DNA of 64,000 bases. It comes from Alcaligenes faecalis. Lineage in GTDB: Bacteria; Pseudomonadota; Gammaproteobacteria; Burkholderiales; Burkholderiaceae_B. Within the stretch, counting starts at the first letter, position 1. Every line of letters starts with the position of its first letter. Where the stretch lies: NCBI RefSeq assembly GCF_002443155.1, contig NZ_CP023667.1, positions 3,348,001-3,412,000 of the forward strand, written 5' to 3'. The notes below the pieces were generated by a model. The model was not told the DNA's origin. It made no database searches and saw nothing but the letters and a program-made list of their open reading frames with translations. Shown piece after piece: positions 36,137 through 45,186 of this stretch. The translations under genes were made by a program, and so were the position numbers.

Positions 36137-38041
36137 ATGTCCGAGAACAAGCAGGATAAACAGGGTCTGAGCCGCCGCGCCTTTTTGGGCACCGCCGCCT
36201 TATCCGGCGCTGCTGTGGTCAGCGCCACCCACATTGGCAATGCCTTGGCCGATACCAAAAAGGCGCCGAACGGGCAAAGCGCCCATATTGAGCCGGGCGA
36301 GCTGGACCAGTACTACGCCTTTAATTCCGGTGGTCAGTCCGGCGAGATCCGCATCATGGGTCTGCCCTCCATGCGCGAACTGATGCGCATCCCGATCTTC
36401 AATATTTGTAGTGCCACCGGCTGGGGGATTACCAACGAAAGCCGCCAGATCATGCGCGCCAATCTGACGCCTGAAACCCTGGCGTTTGCAGACTCCCTGG
36501 GCGGCATTTTGCCCAATGGCGATGCTCACCACCCCCATATGTCCTTTACCGACGGGACCTATGACGGGCGCTTCATCTACATCAACGACAAGGCCAATAA
36601 CCGCGTGGCTCGCGTGCGCTGCGATGTCATGAAGTGCGACAAGATCATTGAGATTCCCAATGCCGACGGTATCCACGGCCTGCGCCCGCAACGCTACCCA
36701 CGCACCGGCTATGTGTTCTGCAACGGCGAGCACATCGTCCCCCTGCCCAATAACGGCACAATCTTTGGCAACCCCAAGGAAAACTATTTCTCGGTGTTTA
36801 CCGCCATTGATGGCGACACCATGGAAATCGCCTGGCAGGTGATCGTGGACGGCAACCTGGACAATTGCGACGCCGACTACCAGGGCAAGTACGCGTTCTC
36901 CACCTGCTACAACTCCGAAAAGGGAATAGATGTAGGCGAGATGAGCGCCAACGAGCAGGACTGGGCCGTGGTGTTCAACCTGAAAGCCATTGAAGACGGC
37001 GTCAAGAAAGGCGACTTCAAAGAAATGCAGGGCGTCAAAGTGCTGGATGGCCGCAAAGGCTCGCGCTACACCCGCTACATCCCCGTACCCAACTCCCCCC
37101 ACGGTTGCAATGCCTCCCCCGATGGCATCCACGTGGTCTTTAACGGCAAGCTCTCGCCCACCGTCACCATGATCGACGTGCGCCGCCTGGATGACTTGTT
37201 TGCCGACAAGATCAAACCACGTGACTGCGTAGTGGCAGAACCTCAGCTGGGTCTGGGCCCACTGCACACCGCCTATGACGGCCGCGGCAATGCCTACACC
37301 ACGCTGTTTATCGACAGCCAGATCGTGAAGTGGAACATTGCCAAGGCCATCGAGGCGTATCAGGGCAAGGACGTAGACCCCATCATCCAGAAACTGGATG
37401 TGCACTACCAGCCTGGCCACAACCACACCACCATGGGCGAGACCAAAGAAGCCGATGGCAAATGGCTGGTGTCGCTGAACAAGTTCTCCAAAGACCGCTT
37501 CCTGAACGTAGGCCCGCTCAAACCCGAGAACGATCAGTTGATCGACATTTCAGGCGATGTGATGAAGCTGGTCCACGATGGCCCGAGTTTTGCCGAACCG
37601 CACGACATGCTGCTGGTTGCCGCCGAAAAAGTACGACCCAAGCGCGTCTGGACTCGCGACGATCCATGGTGGGACGGCGCACGGAAAATGGCCGAGAAAG
37701 ATGGCGTCACCCTGGAAGGTGCCTCCAAGGTCATCCGGGATGGCAACAAGGTTCGGGTCTACATGACTGCCGTGGCACCCGTGTTCTCCGTGCCCAGCTT
37801 TGAGGTCAATCAGGGCGATGAAGTCACCGTCGTAGTCACCAATATGGAAATGATCGAAGACTTGACCCACGGCTTCACCCTGTCTGGCTATGGCGTGGCC
37901 ATGGAAATTGGACCGCAGCAAACCAGCTCGGTCACCTTCACGGCCTCTCGCCCCGGTGTGCATTGGTACTACTGCCAGTGGTTCTGCCACGCCTTGCACA
38001 TGGAAATGTCCGGTCAGATGAATGTGAAACCCAAAGCCTGA
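36137..38041 (+). CDS. nosZ: Nitrous-oxide reductase, clade I (Tat-exported)
   Basis: A 634-residue periplasmic copper enzyme reducing N2O to N2. The twin-arginine signal [14 protein letters not shown] marks the clade I type. The seven-bladed propeller carries the His ligands of CuZ ([18 protein letters not shown] among them), and the C-terminal cupredoxin has the CuA motif with Cys613, Cys617, His621 and Met624 ([12 protein letters not shown]). The ATG at 36137 follows AAGGAAAA; the longer frame overlaps nosR. It is the catalytic protein served by the rest of the operon. Confidence 0.97.
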   Translation: MSENKQDKQGLSRRAFLGTAALSGAAVVSATHIGNALADTKKAPNGQSAHIEPGELDQYYAFNSGGQSGEIRIMGLPSMRELMRIPIFNICSATGWGITNESRQIMRANLTPETLAFADSLGGILPNGDAHHPHMSFTDGTYDGRFIYINDKANNRVARVRCDVMKCDKIIEIPNADGIHGLRPQRYPRTGYVFCNGEHIVPLPNNGTIFGNPKENYFSVFTAIDGDTMEIAWQVIVDGNLDNCDADYQGKYAFSTCYNSEKGIDVGEMSANEQDWAVVFNLKAIEDGVKKGDFKEMQGVKVLDGRKGSRYTRYIPVPNSPHGCNASPDGIHVVFNGKLSPTVTMIDVRRLDDLFADKIKPRDCVVAEPQLGLGPLHTAYDGRGNAYTTLFIDSQIVKWNIAKAIEAYQGKDVDPIIQKLDVHYQPGHNHTTMGETKEADGKWLVSLNKFSKDRFLNVGPLKPENDQLIDISGDVMKLVHDGPSFAEPHDMLLVAAEKVRPKRVWTRDDPWWDGARKMAEKDGVTLEGASKVIRDGNKVRVYMTAVAPVFSVPSFEVNQGDEVTVVVTNMEMIEDLTHGFTLSGYGVAMEIGPQQTSSVTFTASRPGVHWYYCQWFCHALHMEMSGQMNVKPKA

Positions 38042-38048
38042 CGGTGAC

Positions 38049-39389
38049 ATGAAGCCTTTCCGCCTGCTCCCCGCCCGTGCACGATGCCTCAGCCCAACCC
38101 TGGTGCTGAGGCTGGCCTTCAAGCCGCTTACGATCCTGGCCCTTGCGGCCAGTGGTCTGGCTGCTCAAGCGGCCACCATTGAGGTGCCTGCCGATACCGC
38201 GCTGCAAGCCGTTATCGATGCCGCCCAAGCCGGCGACATCCTGATGCTGGCTCCCGGCACGTATCAGGGCAATATCATCGTGAACAAACCTTTGACGCTT
38301 CAAGGCCCCAGCAACCGGCAAGCCGTGTTGATGGGCGAACGTGAAGGTCGCACGGTGTGGGTCCAGGCGGAAGATGTGCAGATACGTCAGATCACCGTGC
38401 GCAATTCCGGCTTGAGCCTGCCGGATATGGATGCGGGCATCTTCCTGGACAAGCCCGCCCATAACGCCCTGATCGAAAACAACGACATCCTCGACAATCT
38501 GGTGGGGGTATATGTCTGGGGGCCCCACAACGCGCTGGTGCAGCACAACACTATCGTGGGCAATAAAGAGCTGCGTCTGAATGAGCGTGGCAATGGCGTG
38601 ACCGTCTGGAACTCCCCCGGCTCACGCATCTTGTACAACGATATTTCCTGGGGTCGCGACGGGATTTTTTCCAATACCAGCCGCGACAATGTGTTCAGCC
38701 ACAACCGCTTTACCCAGCTACGCTATGCGGTGCACTACATGTACACCAATAACAGCGAGGTCAGCAGCAATGTCTCCATAGGCAATGACATTGCTTATGC
38801 CCTGATGTTTTCGCAGTTCCTGACGGTACGTGAAAACATCGGCATCAACAGCACACATCAAGGCTTGATGCTCAACGCCGCCCAACAATCGACCATTACC
38901 GACAATATCGTGGACGGGGCCGAAAAAGGCGTTTTTCTCTACAACGCCAACTTCAACAAGATCTCCGGCAACCTGATTCAAAACACCCAGATCGGGGTGC
39001 ACTACACCGCCGGTTCCGAAGGTAATGAGATCACGGAAAACGCCTTCATCCAGAACCAGAATCAGGTGAAGTATGTGGGCACCCGCTACCTGGAGTGGTC
39101 CAGCAAGGACCGGGGCAATTACTGGAGCGATCACAGCGCCTTTGACCTGAACGGTGACGGCATCGGTGACACCGCTTATCGCCCCAATGGCCTGATTGAA
39201 CAACTGGTGTGGCGAGCCCCTTCGGCGCGCGTGCTCTTGAACAGCCCCGCCGTTTCCATTGTGCGCTGGGCGCAAACCCAATTTCCTGCCATTTTGCCCG
39301 GCGGCATCATCGATAGCGCACCGCTGATGCGTGCGCCCGACAATCCCGTCTGGGAGCGCTACAAGGCCAATCATGACTCCATCCAATAA
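38049..39389 (+). CDS. nosD: NosD, periplasmic maturation protein
   Basis: A 446-residue exported protein with a long N-terminal hydrophobic signal (LTILALAASGLAAQA) and a right-handed beta-helix of CASH repeats over most of its length (IVNKPLTLQGPSN, NALIENNDILDN, ILYNDISWGRDGIFSNTSRDN). It works with NosFY in building the CuZ sulfide-copper centre of NosZ. It lies 7 bp after nosZ and its end overlaps nosF by 17 bp. Confidence 0.94.
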   Translation: MKPFRLLPARARCLSPTLVLRLAFKPLTILALAASGLAAQAATIEVPADTALQAVIDAAQAGDILMLAPGTYQGNIIVNKPLTLQGPSNRQAVLMGEREGRTVWVQAEDVQIRQITVRNSGLSLPDMDAGIFLDKPAHNALIENNDILDNLVGVYVWGPHNALVQHNTIVGNKELRLNERGNGVTVWNSPGSRILYNDISWGRDGIFSNTSRDNVFSHNRFTQLRYAVHYMYTNNSEVSSNVSIGNDIAYALMFSQFLTVRENIGINSTHQGLMLNAAQQSTITDNIVDGAEKGVFLYNANFNKISGNLIQNTQIGVHYTAGSEGNEITENAFIQNQNQVKYVGTRYLEWSSKDRGNYWSDHSAFDLNGDGIGDTAYRPNGLIEQLVWRAPSARVLLNSPAVSIVRWAQTQFPAILPGGIIDSAPLMRAPDNPVWERYKANHDSIQ

Positions 39390-40284
39390 CTGTACGGCCC
39401 CTGTCGCGCTGGCCAATGTCAGCAAGCTGTATGGCCAGCAGCGTGCCGCCAACGCGGTGAACTTCGAGCTTTACCCCGGCCAATGCACGGTGCTGGCTGG
39501 CCACAATGGCGCAGGCAAAAGTACCGTCATCAAACTGATTCTGGGCCTGATCCGTGCCGATGAAGGCAAGGTCACCTTGCTGGACCACGATGCGGGTTCA
39601 TCCCAGGCTGCCCGGCTGCGAGCCCATATCGGCTACCTGCCTGAAACCGTCGCCTTGCACCCTGCCTTGACCGGCACCGAAACACTGGCGTTTTACGCCC
39701 GCCTCAAAGGGCTGCCGACCAGTGACAACCAGGCTTTACTGGCACGTGTCGGCATTGCCCAAGCGGCTCACAAACGCGTAGGCACGTACTCCAAAGGCAT
39801 GCGCCAACGGCTGGCACTGGCCCAAACCCTGCTAGGCAAACCTCGTGTGCTTTTGCTGGATGAACCCACAACCGGACTGGACCCGGCCTCCCGTCTGCTG
39901 TTCTACGAGATCGTGCAAGAACTGCGCGATGCCGGGGCCACCATCCTGCTCAGCACCCACGCTCTGGCAGAGATGGAACGTCTGGCAGACCGCATCATCG
40001 TGATGCAACAAGGACGCAAGATTGCCGATGGCACCTTGTCCGAACTGCGCCAACACGCTGGCTTGCCGGTACGTATTCGCCTGACCGTGGAGCAGATCCC
40101 CGATTCTGTTCCACCGCACTGGAATGTCATCGGCACCAATCGTCTGGAACGTCATTGCACCGAAGCCGAAAAAATCCAGATTCTGCGCGAAGCGCATGCC
40201 ATCCCCGGGTTGACCGACCTGGAGCTGGAATCCCCCGGTCTGGACGAGTTGTATGCGCACTTTTTGAAGCGCGAGGATTACTAA
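39373..40284 (+). CDS. nosF: NosF, ABC ATPase
   Basis: A 303-residue ATPase that powers NosY in CuZ maturation. Walker A GHNGAGKST, signature YSKGMRQRLALAQTL, and Walker B VLLLDEPTTGLD are all present, and a C-terminal extension follows. The ATG at 39373 overlaps the end of nosD by 17 bp; the longer frame from 39331 lies inside nosD. nosY starts 3 bp later. Confidence 0.94.
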   Translation: MTPSNNCTAPVALANVSKLYGQQRAANAVNFELYPGQCTVLAGHNGAGKSTVIKLILGLIRADEGKVTLLDHDAGSSQAARLRAHIGYLPETVALHPALTGTETLAFYARLKGLPTSDNQALLARVGIAQAAHKRVGTYSKGMRQRLALAQTLLGKPRVLLLDEPTTGLDPASRLLFYEIVQELRDAGATILLSTHALAEMERLADRIIVMQQGRKIADGTLSELRQHAGLPVRIRLTVEQIPDSVPPHWNVIGTNRLERHCTEAEKIQILREAHAIPGLTDLELESPGLDELYAHFLKREDY

Positions 40285-40287
40285 GCC

Positions 40288-41118
40288 ATGAACCCTGTCC
40301 TGATCATCATCCAAAAGGAAGTGCGCGACGGATTGCGCAATCGTTGGGTACTGGCGGTCACCCTCTTGCTGGCCGCCCTGGCTTTGTCTCTGGGATTTCT
40401 AGGCAGCGCCCCCACCGGCAGCGTCAAGGTAGATCCGTTGACAGTCACGGTTGTCAGCCTGTCCAGCCTGTCTATTTTCCTGATCCCGCTGATTGCCATG
40501 CTGCTGTCCTACGACGCCATTGTGGGCGAGATCGAGCGCGGCACCATGTCCTTGCTGCTGAGCTACCCCGTCCATCGCTGGCAGGTTCTGGTCGGTAAAT
40601 TCCTGGGCCATGCCCTGATCCTGAGCCTGTCCACGGTGGTGGGCTATGGCCTGGCAGGCATCACCTTGCAAGTGGCGCATGGCGGCCTGGACTTCAGCGT
40701 CTGGACACCCTTTCTGGCCATGATGGGGGCCAGCGTTCTGCTCGGCGCCAGTTTCCTGTCCATGGGCTATTTCATCAGCACCCTGGTCAGAGAGCGGGCA
40801 ACGGCGGCAGGTCTGGCCATCGGTATCTGGCTGTTCTTCGTGGTGATTTATGACATGGCTCTGCTAGGCATTCTGGTTGCCGATCAAGGCGCCATGATCA
40901 CCGCGTCCTGGCTGAACATCATTCTGCTGTTCAACCCCACCGACGTGTACCGCCTGCTGAATCTGACCGGCTATGAGAATGTCGCCATGTTTGCCGGCAT
41001 GGCCGGTTTAAGTGAACAGGCTCGTCTGCCCGCCAGCGTGCTGATGGGCGTTCTGCTGCTATGGATCGCTGTGCCTTTTGGTCTGGCAAGCCTGGTATTC
41101 AAAAGAAAAGCATTATGA
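40288..41118 (+). CDS. nosY: NosY, ABC permease
   Basis: A 276-residue membrane protein with six hydrophobic helices of the ABC-2 type (SLSSLSIFLIPLIAMLLSYDAIVGEIERGTM with the conserved ExxGTM loop, then HALILSLSTVVGYGLAG and so on). Together with NosF and NosD it moves a sulfur species for the CuZ centre. The stop overlaps the nosL start by 4 bp (ATGA). Confidence 0.93.
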   Translation: MNPVLIIIQKEVRDGLRNRWVLAVTLLLAALALSLGFLGSAPTGSVKVDPLTVTVVSLSSLSIFLIPLIAMLLSYDAIVGEIERGTMSLLLSYPVHRWQVLVGKFLGHALILSLSTVVGYGLAGITLQVAHGGLDFSVWTPFLAMMGASVLLGASFLSMGYFISTLVRERATAAGLAIGIWLFFVVIYDMALLGILVADQGAMITASWLNIILLFNPTDVYRLLNLTGYENVAMFAGMAGLSEQARLPASVLMGVLLLWIAVPFGLASLVFKRKAL

Positions 41119-41630
41119 AAAAACTGCGCACTCTTCTGTTGCTGTGCCTGGGACTGATACTGGCCGCTTGTGGCCAGCCTGAGCCTATACAGGCCCCACC
41201 GCCGCCCGTCGTCCAGATCCCCCAAACCGCCGTGGGCCACTACTGCGGCATGTACCTGTTCGAGCACCAAGGCCCCAAAGGGCAGATTCTTCTGCGCGAA
41301 CGCGAAGCGCCGCTCTGGTTCACCACCATACGCGAGGTCTTTGCCTACACCATGCTGCCTGAAGAATCCAAAGCCATCGCCGCTACTTATGTCCAAGACA
41401 TGGCCCAGCGCGATCAGGACGGTCAGTTCCCCGAACAAGCCTGGATACCGGCACAAGATGCCTGGTATCTGATCTACAGCCGCTATACCGGCGGCATGGG
41501 CACCATCGATGCCCTGCCCTTTAGCCAGGAGCAGGCCGCCAAGGACTTCCAGCAACAACATGGCGGCCAATTGGTTCGCTTTGCCGACATGCCGGAGAAC
41601 TACATCTTCGGTGCGGTCGCACTGCCTTGA
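41115..41630 (+). CDS. nosL: NosL, copper-delivering lipoprotein
   Basis: A 171-residue lipoprotein: signal peptide ending in the lipobox LILAACGQ, then the family's copper motif HYCGMYLFEHQGPKGQ. NosL supplies Cu(I) to NosZ in the periplasm. The ATG at 41115 overlaps the nosY stop. Confidence 0.92.
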   Translation: MKKLRTLLLLCLGLILAACGQPEPIQAPPPPVVQIPQTAVGHYCGMYLFEHQGPKGQILLREREAPLWFTTIREVFAYTMLPEESKAIAATYVQDMAQRDQDGQFPEQAWIPAQDAWYLIYSRYTGGMGTIDALPFSQEQAAKDFQQQHGGQLVRFADMPENYIFGAVALP

Positions 41631-41662
41631 AACGCTTATCTTCCTGATCCCAGGTATTTGCC

Positions 41663-42670
41663 ATGACTTCTACTCCTGTTTCCCGTCGTCGTTTTATCGG
41701 TATCGTGGCCGCGACCAGCGCACTGACTTGCGTGCCCTGGGCCGTCAAAGCGATGCAAGCGGTCCCTACCCCACTCAGCTCCTGGCAAGGTGTGGCTTTG
41801 GGTGCGGACGCACAACTGCATATCCACCACCCCGACCCGGTTTTCGCACAGACCTTGATCGATCAAGCCTTGTCCGAAGTGCGACGACTGGAGCGAATAT
41901 TCAGCCTGTATCAGGAAGACAGCGCCTTGCGACGCCTGAACCGCGACGGCTATCTGAAGCAAGCCCCCGGTGATCTGACGCGCTTGCTGCTGGAGTCACA
42001 GCGCCTGAGTGAATTAACGAACGGGGCCTTTGATCCAACCGTGCAGGTGCTATGGGAACTGTATAGTCAGGCCGCTCAACGCAGCGACACGACTTCCATT
42101 CCCAATGCAGCCGAGATCAAGCAAACGCTGCAGCAGGTTGGTCACCAAGCCATCCACATTCAAGACGACACTGTTCAACTACAACGTCCTGGCATGGCTC
42201 TGACGCTGAACGGAATTGCCCAAGGCTACATCACCGATCGCATCACCGAGCAGCTGAAACAGGCAGGTCTGGAGCACGCTCTGGTCGATATGGGCGAGAT
42301 ACGCGGCCTGGGCATGGCTCCGGGCAATCGTCCCTGGCGCGTCGGTCTGGCAGGCGATCAAACTGAACCCGTCAGCCTGTTAAGTCTGGACGTACACAAT
42401 CAGGCAGTCAGCACCTCATCGGGGTCAGGCACGGCGCTTAGCCGCGATGGCTCTGTGACTCATCTGTTCAACCCCGCCAATGGTCAGGCCCGGCCTTTGT
42501 ATCGCAGTGTCTCTGTCGTGGCTGGGAATGCCACGATTGCCGACGCCCTGTCCACGGCCTTCTCCTGGATGTCGCCACAAGAGATTACGCGGGTTCTGGC
42601 CAGCGATCCTGGTTTGCGGGCATGGGTATTGCCCCACGATGGGGATCAGCTCGTGCCCATGCACTCGTAA
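41663..42670 (+). CDS. nosX: NosX, FAD:protein FMN transferase (ApbE-like)
   Basis: A 335-residue exported ApbE-family protein. It has a twin-arginine-type start (SRRRFIGIVAAT) and ApbE landmarks: RRLERIFSLYQEDSALRRLN, GAFDPTVQVLWELY, LTLNGIAQGYITDRI, and ALVDMGEIRGLG, TSSGSG. In nos clusters it attaches FMN to NosR at the SGATxT threonine. The gene follows nosL by 32 bp and ends the operon; pgi comes next. Confidence 0.92.
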   Translation: MTSTPVSRRRFIGIVAATSALTCVPWAVKAMQAVPTPLSSWQGVALGADAQLHIHHPDPVFAQTLIDQALSEVRRLERIFSLYQEDSALRRLNRDGYLKQAPGDLTRLLLESQRLSELTNGAFDPTVQVLWELYSQAAQRSDTTSIPNAAEIKQTLQQVGHQAIHIQDDTVQLQRPGMALTLNGIAQGYITDRITEQLKQAGLEHALVDMGEIRGLGMAPGNRPWRVGLAGDQTEPVSLLSLDVHNQAVSTSSGSGTALSRDGSVTHLFNPANGQARPLYRSVSVVAGNATIADALSTAFSWMSPQEITRVLASDPGLRAWVLPHDGDQLVPMHS

Positions 42671-42759
42671 ACACCAAGACAAACCCGCTTACCGGCAGAC
42701 GCTCAAGCCCGATAAAGCCTCGTACAATGGCGGTTTCGTCTACTGCAGGCCAAACCCCC

Positions 42760-44331
42760 ATGCCCCTCGATACCCAAACCCTTCCCTCTGCTGCCCCTTT
42801 GCCCGGTCTGCCAGAATGGACCGGGTTTTGCGAGGCAGCACGCCAGTCCGACCGCTACGCGCTGGACCTGCATTGCCTGAAGGCAGCAGGCTTGCAAGTG
42901 GACTTGAGCGGGCAGCGACACTCGCCGGAATTACAGGCAGCCGGGGCAGCCCTCTTGGCGGCCCGCCATTTCGACACGGCACGCCAACAACTGCTGAGCG
43001 GCGGTATCGTCAACCGTACCGAGCACCGCGCTGCCTGGCACAGCGCCCTGCGTGCGCCCGCCCCCACGGCGGAAGTCGCCAAAGAACGCGAGCGCATGAA
43101 CGAATTCGTACGCGTAGCCGACTCCGAACGCCGCTGGCGCAACATCATTCATATCGGTATTGGTGGCAGTGACTGGGGCGTGCGCCTGTCACTGGCAGCC
43201 TTTGGTTATCGCCACAGCTGGCGCAACGTGCGTTTCCTGGCCAATATCGACGGCCACGCGCTGGAACATGCCTTATCGGGGATGGACCCTCACGACACCT
43301 TGATCGTGATCGCCTCCAAATCCTTCACCACGACCGAAACCCTCAAGAACGGTCAGCGCGCCCTGGAATGGCTGCAGGCCGCGGGCGTTGCCAACCCTTA
43401 CGAGCAAATCGTTGCTGTCACGGCCCGTCCTGACACCGCCTCCAGCTGGGGCGTCCCACAAAAACAGATATTCCAGTTCTGGGATTGGGTCGGTGGCCGC
43501 TTTTCACTATGGTCTGCCGTCAGCTTGACCACTGCCCTGGCCGTCAGCAGTGATGTTGTCGCTGGCATGCTATCGGGCGCTGCCGCCATGGACCAGCACT
43601 TTCAGGAAGCGCCCATCGCCACCAACGTGCCCGTACAAATGGCATTGGCCGGCGTAGTCAACCGCAGTGTGCTGGGCTATGGCTCATTGAATATCTCGCC
43701 CTACGACTTCCGACTGGGCAATCTGGTGCCCTACATTCAACAACTGGATATGGAGTCCCTGGGCAAATCCGTCACCACCAGCGGCGAACCCGTTGGCTTA
43801 GCCACAGGCGCAGCCGTCTGGGGACTGGCTGGGACAGACGCACAACACACCTTCTACCAATGGCTGCACCAAGGCAGCGATGGCGCCCCAGTGGACTTTA
43901 TTGTGTGCCAGCAGGCGGATCACAATCAGGCCGAGCACCATAACCTGCTGCTGGCCAACTGCCTGGCCCAACGCGAAGCTCTTATGCGCGGCAAAACCTA
44001 CGAGCAAGCCCTGGCCGAATGCGAAAAGCAAGGTCTGGGTGAGCAAGCTGCCGAGCTGGCCCACCACCGCGTGCACTCGGGCGGACGCCCCAACACGCTG
44101 ATCGTATTGCCCCGCCTGAACCCCTTCTCGTTAGGCGCCCTGCTGGCCTTGTATGAACACAAGATTTTTGTGCAGGCTTTGATCTGGGGGATCAACCCCT
44201 TTGACCAATGGGGTGTGGAGTACGGGAAAGTATTAGCGAACGGGATTTTGCAGGAGCTGTCGGGAGAAAAAGAAATGTCTGCTGAGCATGATGCGTCTAC
44301 TCGGCATTGGATAGAGACTTTCAAGAACTAA
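42760..44331 (+). CDS. pgi: Glucose-6-phosphate isomerase
   Basis: A 523-residue cytosolic isomerase interconverting glucose-6-phosphate and fructose-6-phosphate. Family signatures include HIGIGGSDWGVRLS, SKSFTTTETLKNG, and the C-terminal INPFDQWGVEYGK. The start is uncertain between ATG 42760 and ATG 42727 (11 residues longer); frames further upstream overlap nosX. The product feeds hexose phosphates to the sugar-nucleotide pathways used by the polysaccharide cluster downstream, though it is not part of that transcript. Confidence 0.94.
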   Translation: MPLDTQTLPSAAPLPGLPEWTGFCEAARQSDRYALDLHCLKAAGLQVDLSGQRHSPELQAAGAALLAARHFDTARQQLLSGGIVNRTEHRAAWHSALRAPAPTAEVAKERERMNEFVRVADSERRWRNIIHIGIGGSDWGVRLSLAAFGYRHSWRNVRFLANIDGHALEHALSGMDPHDTLIVIASKSFTTTETLKNGQRALEWLQAAGVANPYEQIVAVTARPDTASSWGVPQKQIFQFWDWVGGRFSLWSAVSLTTALAVSSDVVAGMLSGAAAMDQHFQEAPIATNVPVQMALAGVVNRSVLGYGSLNISPYDFRLGNLVPYIQQLDMESLGKSVTTSGEPVGLATGAAVWGLAGTDAQHTFYQWLHQGSDGAPVDFIVCQQADHNQAEHHNLLLANCLAQREALMRGKTYEQALAECEKQGLGEQAAELAHHRVHSGGRPNTLIVLPRLNPFSLGALLALYEHKIFVQALIWGINPFDQWGVEYGKVLANGILQELSGEKEMSAEHDASTRHWIETFKN

Positions 44332-44410
44332 AGTCATCTTCTGAGCTTCATCCAACTAATTTCTTTTTATATCAACGTCATACGGTTCCATTTTTCTCGT
44401 CAGCCTTTGC

Positions 44411-44431
44411 GTGTATACTATTCGTATATAC
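44411..44431 (+). promoter_or_regulatory. VapBC promoter/operator candidate
   Basis: The interrupted palindrome TATAC-TATTC-GTATA (44414-44428) lies 20-35 bp before the antitoxin start and overlaps TATACT/TATATA hexamers that could serve as -10. Autoregulating toxin-antitoxin pairs usually carry such a site. A good ribosome site, GGAGGT (44439-44444), follows. Confidence 0.55.
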
Positions 44432-44448
44432 AGGCTATGGAGGTAACT

Positions 44449-44760
44449 ATGCGTACAAACATAAAACTACCCGCCAAGAAAGCTCACCCTACCAGCAAGA
44501 CAACAAGCGTATTCATGAGCGGAAATAGTCAGGCTGTGCGTTTACCAGAAGGTTTTCGCTTCGAGGGGAAAAGAGTCTTCATACGACGAGATCAAGAGTC
44601 TGGCGATGTCATTCTGTCCTCAAAACCAAGAGGCTGGGATCACTTCCTTAATGTTGCCGCTAATACTGACCCTGCTGAATTCGAAGGCTTCCTGGAAGAT
44701 CTGAACAGAGACAAAGAGCCGGCTCCCGAAAAAGATCACTTCGCAGGGTGGGAAGAATGA
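44449..44760 (+). CDS. vapB: VapB-type antitoxin
   Basis: A 103-residue antitoxin. Residues 20-60 fit the AbrB/SpoVT swapped-hairpin DNA-binding fold (TTSVFMSGNSQAVRLPEGFRFEGKRVFIRR), with an acidic C-terminal tail that would bind the toxin (EFEGFLEDLNRD, FAGWEE). The ATG at 44449 has the ribosome site GGAGGT; the stop overlaps the vapC start by 4 bp. Base composition is AT-richer than pgi upstream, which points to transfer. Confidence 0.85.
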   Translation: MRTNIKLPAKKAHPTSKTTSVFMSGNSQAVRLPEGFRFEGKRVFIRRDQESGDVILSSKPRGWDHFLNVAANTDPAEFEGFLEDLNRDKEPAPEKDHFAGWEE

Positions 44761-45146
44761 TCTACATGCTAGATACCAATGCAGTTTCGAATGCTGCCAT
44801 GAACAGGGGCAAAGTAAGAGAAACCATGCTGGGACACAGTCCCAGCAATATTTTTGTCTCTAATATTGTGCTTGCTGAACTAATGTATGGGTTTGCCAAG
44901 AAGTCCAGACCTACCTTGCAAGCAACAACAGAAGCCCTGCTAAGCACGATGACTGTGCTGGATTGGGATGACTCCGTTTCTGATGTTTATCCAGCTTTCC
45001 GTGTAGGAATAGAAGCCAAAGGTCGCTCACTGTCGTATATGGACATGCTGATTGCAGCCCATGCCCATTCAATAGGAGCCATCTTGGTATCCAGCGATGC
45101 GGGAATGCATAACGCCCTGGCAGACAAGGCTGTCGATTGGTACTAA
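44757..45146 (+). CDS. vapC: VapC-type PIN-domain toxin
   Basis: A 129-residue PIN-domain ribonuclease. The acidic metal-site residues are in place: Asp6 in MLDTNAVS, Glu43 in VLAELMYG, Asp99 in MDMLIAAHA, and a final Asp in VSSDAGMHN. The start overlaps the vapB stop (ATGA), the usual arrangement for coupled VapBC pairs. It sits at the edge between the nos/pgi block and the polysaccharide cluster. Confidence 0.9.
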   Translation: MIYMLDTNAVSNAAMNRGKVRETMLGHSPSNIFVSNIVLAELMYGFAKKSRPTLQATTEALLSTMTVLDWDDSVSDVYPAFRVGIEAKGRSLSYMDMLIAAHAHSIGAILVSSDAGMHNALADKAVDWY

Positions 45147-45186
45147 AACTAATAATAGATACCAGTGCCGAAATCGGAGAAAATGT

